A DNA stretch of 9,745 bases from an uncultured Oscillospiraceae bacterium. GTDB lineage: Bacteria > Bacillota > Clostridia > Oscillospirales > Oscillospiraceae. Numbering within the stretch: position 1 is the first letter of the stretch; each line of letters opens with the position of its first letter. Positions 5,689-9,745 of the stretch are shown here, piece after piece. The DNA is taken from assembly GCA_904398675.1 (NCBI GenBank), contig CAJFPI010000131.1, forward strand, positions 1-9,745. Reading direction: 5' to 3'. Both the position numbers and the translations under genes were made by a program. Under the pieces are notes generated by a model that worked only from the letters and a program-made list of their open reading frames with translations, made no database searches and was not told the DNA's origin.

Positions 5689-7068
5689 ATGATGTCCGTT
5701 CCATACGCAACCGAGATGCTGGCAAGGATCCGGGAGGGGGAGCCCTGCTCCACCTACGACTGGGACAACCGGGTTGTCCCCATGACGGTCAAAAAGGTCC
5801 TGAAGAAATACGGCCTGCAGAAAACCTTTACCCCCGAGGTCCCCGTGAACCAGGACATGGCCCTGGCTGATCAATATTTCGCAGCGGGGCTGGAGCTGGC
5901 GGAGGTGCTGGGCATCCAGTGCACCGATACGGAGACCGTCGTCCGTTTCAGCCGGGAAGAGCTGCTGTCGGCCTTGAAGGAGGCCCCCTCGGAGCTGACA
6001 CTCGGCAGCGGGCTGGACCGGGTGGTGCTGAAAGCGCGGGAGCCCGGCGCCCCTGTCAAGCCCCTTTTCTGTACGTCCCTCTCCATCCAGATCGACGAGG
6101 AGCTGTACCCGGAGCTGGTCAGCGAGCTGATCCGCTATCGGAACATCGACATCCTCCAAGGGCCGTCCCTGGACACCATCTACGGCCACCCCGCCTTCTC
6201 CGGCACCCCCTTTGAGACGGCGGCGGGCATCCGGGAGGCCCAGCTGCGGCAGGAGGCCGTCTGGATGGCCGGCCGGCCCGGCATCGCCCAGATGGGCATG
6301 AGCTCCTCGGTGACAGAGTATGGCTTTATGTGCGGGTTTGGGAAGAACCATGTGGACTACAACCCCCGCATCGCCATCTGCCTGCAGCCCTCGGAGCTGA
6401 AGACCAACTACTGCAACTTCAACAAGGTCCTGACAGCCCTGGCCTACGGCAGCTTTCTCCGCACCGGGTGCCCGTCCATGATCGGCGGCTATTCCGGCCC
6501 GCCGGAGGGGGCGGCGGTGGCCAACATCGCCTCGGACATCCTGCAGTACGCCCTGTTCGGCACCTCCATCTCCAACTGCTCCATGTACGATGTGCGGCAG
6601 AACACCGCCTGCAACCGGGCCGGGCTGTGGGCCATGAGCGTCTCCATCCAGGCCACCTCCCGAAATACCCATACCATTCTGGATAAGATCATCAATCAGA
6701 GCGCGGGACCGTGCACGGAGGACATCCTCTATACCAACGCGGCGGGTCTCGTGGCCACCTGCGCCTCCGGGCTGGAGCTGACCACCGGGCCGAGAAGCGC
6801 AGGCGGCGCGCTGAAAAACTATCTGACGCCGCTGGAAGCATATTTCTGCGCCGACGTGTTCAAGGCCGCGGCGGGACTGTCTCTGGAGCAGGCGCTGGAA
6901 ATCGTCAACTACTGCCTGCCCAAGTACGAGGCCACCGTAGCGGAGCAGCCCAAGGGCAAGAACTACTACCAGTGCTACGACCGGGTGAACCGGAAACCCA
7001 TCGACGAGTGGAGGACCATGGACGACAAGGTGCGCCAGGACCTGCGCCGGTTCGGCCTGGATATTTGA
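5689..7068 (+). CDS. MtmB-family methylamine:corrinoid methyltransferase homologue without pyrrolysine
   Basis: The protein has 459 residues from the ATG at 5689, which has AGGAGG 8 nt upstream; the TTG at 5683 is only 2 nt from that site. Length and sequence fit the monomethylamine methyltransferase family, a TIM barrel that moves a methyl group from a methylamine to a corrinoid protein. Family marks: CSTYDWDNRVVPM (20-32), KKYGL (39-43), GIQCTDTETVVRF (75-87), AGRPGIAQMG (194-203), AGPCTED (339-345), ASGLEL (359-364), FKAAAGLSLEQALEI (391-405) and GKNYYQCYD (423-431). Archaeal MtmB carries pyrrolysine, read from UAG, near residue 202. My from-memory alignment puts that position near FMCGF (213-217, bases 6325-6339), all sense codons. 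Monomethylamine may therefore not be the substrate. No corrinoid protein gene is in the window. It is the first gene of an operon with a permease and a small protein. Confidence 0.85.
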   Translation: MMSVPYATEMLARIREGEPCSTYDWDNRVVPMTVKKVLKKYGLQKTFTPEVPVNQDMALADQYFAAGLELAEVLGIQCTDTETVVRFSREELLSALKEAPSELTLGSGLDRVVLKAREPGAPVKPLFCTSLSIQIDEELYPELVSELIRYRNIDILQGPSLDTIYGHPAFSGTPFETAAGIREAQLRQEAVWMAGRPGIAQMGMSSSVTEYGFMCGFGKNHVDYNPRIAICLQPSELKTNYCNFNKVLTALAYGSFLRTGCPSMIGGYSGPPEGAAVANIASDILQYALFGTSISNCSMYDVRQNTACNRAGLWAMSVSIQATSRNTHTILDKIINQSAGPCTEDILYTNAAGLVATCASGLELTTGPRSAGGALKNYLTPLEAYFCADVFKAAAGLSLEQALEIVNYCLPKYEATVAEQPKGKNYYQCYDRVNRKPIDEWRTMDDKVRQDLRRFGLDI

Positions 7069-7138
7069 GAATCCCGTGGAAAGCGCATCGGGGCCGGGCG
7101 GCCGTCCATCTGCCAAACTACGATGAAGGAGGAGAACT

Positions 7139-8434
7139 ATGAAGGAACCTGAAATCCAAGCGCAGGCTGACTCCGAATTTTCCCGAAACACCGTTCCCAT
7201 GAGCCGGCGGAAATCCATGCTCAGCCTTGCGATCGTTTGGGCAGGCTTTGTCTTCGTCATGTCCAGCATGATCGCCGGGGGCACGCTAGCTGCCGGGCTG
7301 AGTTTCCGAGACGTCATTCTTGCCTCGCTGATCGGCAATGCAGTTCTTCTGGTAATCGGTATCCTGGTCAGCATTATGGCCTTCCGTACCGGTTTGACGT
7401 TTCCCCTGTTGACGCACTACACCTTTGGATCAAACGGGTCAAAAATCGCCACGATTCTCAGCCCGATTGTCAACATCGGCTGGTATGTGATCCAGGCGGC
7501 CACCTACGGTCATTTTATCGCGCTGATCTTCGGGCTGGAGGGGGCAGGGGAGCTGATCTGCCTTGCGCTGAGTGCCGTTGTCATGGGGCTCTTTGCCCTC
7601 TACGGCATGAAGGCAATGACGATCCTGGGCTACGTCTCCATCCCCGCAATCATCTTCCTGGCCGCGGCCACCATCATCAAGTGTCTCCTGGTGGGCGGCG
7701 GGGTAGAGGCGCTGCTCTCCTATGTGCCGGAGCAGCCCATCACCATCATTGCCGGCACAACCGCCGTCATCGGCGCGTGGATCAGCAGCGTCTCCACCAT
7801 CAACGCGGATATCATGCGCTACACCAAAAGCGAGAAGGACGCCGTTCTGGCCACGCTGCTGGGCATTATTTTGGCAAATCTTGTGATGATCTTCTGCGGC
7901 GCCATTGCCACGATCACCATGGACGAGTCGGACATCAGTGTGGTGCTGGTGGAGCTGGGGCTTGTGATCCCGGGCCTGATTCTGATGACCACCAACATCT
8001 GGACGACAAACGGCTCCACGCTCTACAGCATCTCCCTGGGCCTGTCCAACACGTTTCCCCTGTCGCGGAAAGCGCTGACGATCATCTGCATTGCCATTTC
8101 CGCCGTCATCTGCCTGTTCCGCCCCTATCAAATCGATATCCTGTATACTGCGCTGAATATCTTGGGCACCGTGATCCCGCCATTGTCCGGCATTCTGATT
8201 TCAGACTTCTACCTCTTGGGAAAGGGAAAATACATCAAATTTGAAGATGCCAAATTCCGCAAGTGGAACCCGTTTGTCTGGATTGCATGGGCTGCGGCGG
8301 CGGCGCTGGCTTTTGTGATTCCCGTCGGCCTTCCCGCGCTGAACGGCATGCTGATTGGCGCCGCGCTGTATATCGCCATGATGAAACTGACGAGGTATCG
8401 GGTTGTGGAACAAGGGAGCGGGGCAAGAACTTAA
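7139..8434 (+). CDS. CodB-like NCS1-family permease (cytosine/purine/hydantoin type)
   Basis: The protein has 431 residues and is highly hydrophobic, with about twelve membrane segments, the usual size for cytosine permease relatives. NCS1 marks: the N-terminal VPMSRRKS (19-26), NIGWYVIQAATYGHF (112-126), INADIMRYTKSEKDA (221-235), NIWTTNGSTLYS (286-297, compare the WTTNDNNLYS of CodB) and IPPLSGILISDFYL (346-359). The family imports nucleobases, allantoin, hydantoins and some vitamins with H+ or Na+. AAGGAGGAG lies 6 nt before the ATG. The gap to the methyltransferase gene is 70 nt with no terminator, so the two are probably co-transcribed. The pairing suggests that the enzyme's substrate, or a precursor of it, enters here. 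The actual solute cannot be read from the sequence. Confidence 0.88.
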   Translation: MKEPEIQAQADSEFSRNTVPMSRRKSMLSLAIVWAGFVFVMSSMIAGGTLAAGLSFRDVILASLIGNAVLLVIGILVSIMAFRTGLTFPLLTHYTFGSNGSKIATILSPIVNIGWYVIQAATYGHFIALIFGLEGAGELICLALSAVVMGLFALYGMKAMTILGYVSIPAIIFLAAATIIKCLLVGGGVEALLSYVPEQPITIIAGTTAVIGAWISSVSTINADIMRYTKSEKDAVLATLLGIILANLVMIFCGAIATITMDESDISVVLVELGLVIPGLILMTTNIWTTNGSTLYSISLGLSNTFPLSRKALTIICIAISAVICLFRPYQIDILYTALNILGTVIPPLSGILISDFYLLGKGKYIKFEDAKFRKWNPFVWIAWAAAAALAFVIPVGLPALNGMLIGAALYIAMMKLTRYRVVEQGSGART

Positions 8435-8452
8435 TTGACGGAGGTGACAGCA

Positions 8453-8623
8453 ATGGATCTGAAAAAATATAAGGTCAGCGCAGTAATAGGAATTGTCATG
8501 ATAGGCATTGCGTCCTTTGTCGCCTGCCTTGCTGAAAATCCCCTGCTGGTCAACATCGGCAACGGCGCCCTGCTTGCAGGGCTGGCGGCATCCGCCTTCG
8601 GCTTTTCCAAATGGCAGCCCTGA
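8453..8623 (+). CDS. Small two-helix membrane protein, unknown function (56 aa)
   Basis: I chose the ATG at 8453, not the in-frame TTG at 8435, because GGAGGTGA (8440-8447), an excellent ribosome-binding site, lies 5 nt before it. The product begins MDLKKYKVSAVIGIVMIGIA and has two likely membrane helices, about 8-26 and 33-50, ending in FSKWQP. The first helix is preceded by lysines, so both ends would face the cytoplasm. The start is 18 nt after the permease stop codon, so it is almost surely the third gene of the operon. I recognise no family. It could be an accessory subunit of the permease or an unrelated small membrane protein. Confidence 0.7.
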   Translation: MDLKKYKVSAVIGIVMIGIASFVACLAENPLLVNIGNGALLAGLAASAFGFSKWQP

Positions 8624-8628
8624 GAAAA

Positions 8629-8655
8629 AGGCACTCCGGCCTGGCCGGAGTGCCT
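8629..8655 (-). terminator. Strong hairpin after the operon, with U-tract only on the minus strand
   Basis: A perfect 12-bp stem AGGCACTCCGGC / GCCGGAGTGCCT with a 3-nt loop begins 6 nt after the last operon stop codon. On the plus strand the stem is followed by GCCCTGTTCC, not a U-run. On the minus strand it is followed by TTTTCTC. As drawn it is a canonical terminator for leftward transcription. It may still end the operon or protect its mRNA 3' end. Confidence 0.6.
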
Positions 8656-8721
8656 GCCCTGTTCCGCACAATGCGCAACGATGTGTTCGCCGGGATCGAT
8701 TTTCCACAGACACCGCAGGAG

Positions 8722-8752
8722 GGGGACAGCCTCCCTCCTAATTTCTGTCCCC
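8722..8752. repeat. Inverted repeat GGGGACAG / CTGTCCCC
   Basis: Perfect 8-bp arms (8722-8729 and 8745-8752) are separated by 15 nt. It lies in the gene-free stretch 8656-8820, between the operon end and the integrase remnant, which otherwise shows nothing I recognise. No U-tract follows on either strand. Confidence 0.5.
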
Positions 8753-8820
8753 TGTCAAGGATGCGGCAGCTCTGTCGTTGGCGAATAAAAGCGGGGAAGG
8801 GACTTGGACATTTATCCCGT

Positions 8821-9488
8821 CCAACAAATGCCGCCCTGCAGATCTTCCCGGTACTCCTCCCTGCTCTGGTCCTGACCGTGCTCAAATCTTACAAGAAAAC
8901 CGTTCACTCCTGATGGATGTTTCCCTCCCCGGTCAAGGAGGACTCGCCTATGGACCCCGCTGCCGTCCGCAAGCGGCTCCAGACAGTGCTGGAACGGGCG
9001 GAGTGCAGGCGTCTGCAGTTCCATGGCCTGCGGCATATCTTCGCCACTGCCTCACTGGAGCACGGCATGGGCATCAAGGCCCTGAGCACCATCATCGGCC
9101 ATGTGTCCAGCGCCACGACCCTGAACACCTACACCCATGTCACCGACGCTATGCGGCAGAGTGCGGCGGACAAGATCGACCGGGGGATCGGGAGAGCCGA
9201 ACCGAAACCCATATGCGGGAATCAGCATCCCGGAAACCAGCCCCCAGCACCTTCCAGGCCCACAAGGGACAGCGGCGCAAACCGGGCACCGGATGTGTCA
9301 GCCGAATCAATGACCACCTGCGAGAGGGCCGCTACTCCCCCGTCGTCAACGGCCGACGCATGACCCGGAATGTGTACGCAAAGACTGAGGCCGAGTGCGA
9401 AATGAAACTGGCGGAGCTGATCCGGGAGATGAAAGAAGAGATCGCCGCAGCGAAAGAACACAGGAAACCGGATGATCTGGCAGGTTGA
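8821..9488 (+). pseudogene. Decayed tyrosine recombinase (Tn916/ICE-type phage integrase), C-terminal part
   Basis: Similarity begins around 8821 (TNAALQ, then LPALVLTVLKSYKKTV) and is interrupted by an in-frame TGA at 8911-8913, where relatives read SRW or similar before MFPSPVKED. The catalytic part then runs in the same frame: DPAAVRKRLQTVLERA, FHGLRHIFATASLEHGMG (the HxxR box), STIIGHVSSATTL and NTYTHVTDAM, with the nucleophile Tyr codon at 9130-9132. After DKIDRGIG the frame is lost. A typical C-terminal tail (RKPGTGCVSRINDHLREGRY, then RNVYAKTEAECEMKLAELI) is found in another frame, ending at 9488. A single-base deletion, or an equivalent change, between about 9190 and 9260 would explain this. 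The N-terminal DNA-binding half and first catalytic Arg are absent. The copy is surely inactive. It lies beside tRNA-Thr, a common target of such elements. Confidence 0.85.
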
Positions 9489-9513
9489 CCAGGCCATTCG
9501 GCTGATTGCACAA

Positions 9514-9561
9514 ACGGACCTCCGAAAGCAAAACGCTCTCGGAGGCCCGTGATTTTTCTGT
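9514..9561 (+). terminator. Intrinsic terminator after the integrase remnant
   Basis: Arms of 16 nt (9514-9529 and 9535-9550) pair at 14 positions around a 5-nt loop AAAAC, and the plus strand continues GATTTTTCTGT. It lies 25 nt past the stop codon of the remnant's tail, so it was probably the integrase terminator and outlived the gene. Confidence 0.8.
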
Positions 9562-9629
9562 CTGTGGCTTGTTCTGTGGTCAAAGGCAAATGGCAAAATT
9601 CGATATACCCGAAATTGTTGTAAATCGCA

Positions 9630-9667
9630 AAAAAAAGACCACTTTTCAAAAGAAAAGTGGTCTTTTT
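9630..9667 (-). terminator. Intrinsic terminator of tRNA-Thr (bidirectional)
   Basis: A perfect 16-bp stem AAAAAGACCACTTTTC (9632-9647) / GAAAAGTGGTCTTTTT (9652-9667) has a 4-nt loop. On the minus strand it starts 1 nt after the encoded CCA of the tRNA and ends in a run of T. The A/T tracts on both sides mean it can also stop plus-strand transcription. Confidence 0.9.
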
Positions 9668-9668
9668 G

Positions 9669-9744
<76 letters not shown>

Positions 9745-9745
9745 A

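Noticed and set aside
5560..7374. 604-codon open frame on the minus strand opposite the methyltransferase gene
   Set aside because: It is antisense to a clear MtmB-family gene, rich in Gly, Ala, Arg and His in the manner of GC-rich shadow frames, has no ribosome-binding site and no recognisable domain.
7237..8244. 335-codon plus-strand frame inside the permease gene
   Set aside because: Out-of-frame shadow of the permease; its His/Arg-rich product is typical of a frame-shifted membrane protein gene.

Overview
The window looks like part of a GC-rich Clostridia chromosome, probably an Oscillospiraceae-type gut anaerobe. This is inferred from Gram-positive ribosome-binding sites (AGGAGG type), SLH surface domains, a VTC/DUF4956/CotH cluster, a c-di-GMP-II riboswitch and a Tn916-type integrase remnant. 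No taxonomic marker gene is present, so the assignment is tentative.

Left part, minus strand (1-2008): a three-gene operon runs leftwards and encodes a VTC-domain protein, a DUF4956 membrane protein and the N-terminus of a CotH-family protein cut by the window edge. A near-consensus sigma-A promoter (2008-1980) drives it through a leader of about 220 nt. The leader holds a convincing c-di-GMP-II (GEMM-II) riboswitch aptamer (1928-1848), followed by an intrinsic terminator (1860-1801) whose 5' arm overlaps the 3' strand of the aptamer's P1 helix. This arrangement predicts an ON switch: c-di-GMP would allow transcription of this surface or polymer operon.

Next (2320-3774, minus) is a secreted protein with SLH repeats, a BIG2-like domain and a C-terminal CAP/SCP domain, ended by a strong hairpin terminator. 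Between it and the next gene lies about 600 nt (3775-4388) with no gene I can name and an 11-bp tandem repeat.

Centre (4389-8623): an IclR-family regulator (minus) is divergent from a plus-strand operon. That operon encodes an MtmB-family (monomethylamine:corrinoid) methyltransferase, a CodB-like NCS1 permease and a 56-residue two-helix membrane protein. The methyltransferase reads through without an in-frame UAG, so it is a non-pyrrolysine MtmB homologue of unknown substrate. With an importer for nucleobase-like compounds and a dedicated regulator, the set looks like an uptake and demethylation module for an N-methylated heterocycle or similar compound. The substrate is inference. The 484-bp divergent intergenic region has a good iclR promoter, a weaker candidate for the operon, and a cluster of GGGA/TCCC inverted repeats that may be operators.

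Right end (8624-9745): a decayed tyrosine recombinase remnant (in-frame TGA, frameshift, missing N-terminus) ends close to the 3' end of a tRNA-Thr(GGT) gene on the minus strand. This suggests the scar of an integrated element at the tRNA. Both the remnant and the tRNA are followed by clear intrinsic terminators.

The two items most worth a second look are the c-di-GMP-II-controlled VTC/DUF4956/CotH operon and the pyrrolysine-free MtmB homologue paired with a CodB-like transporter.
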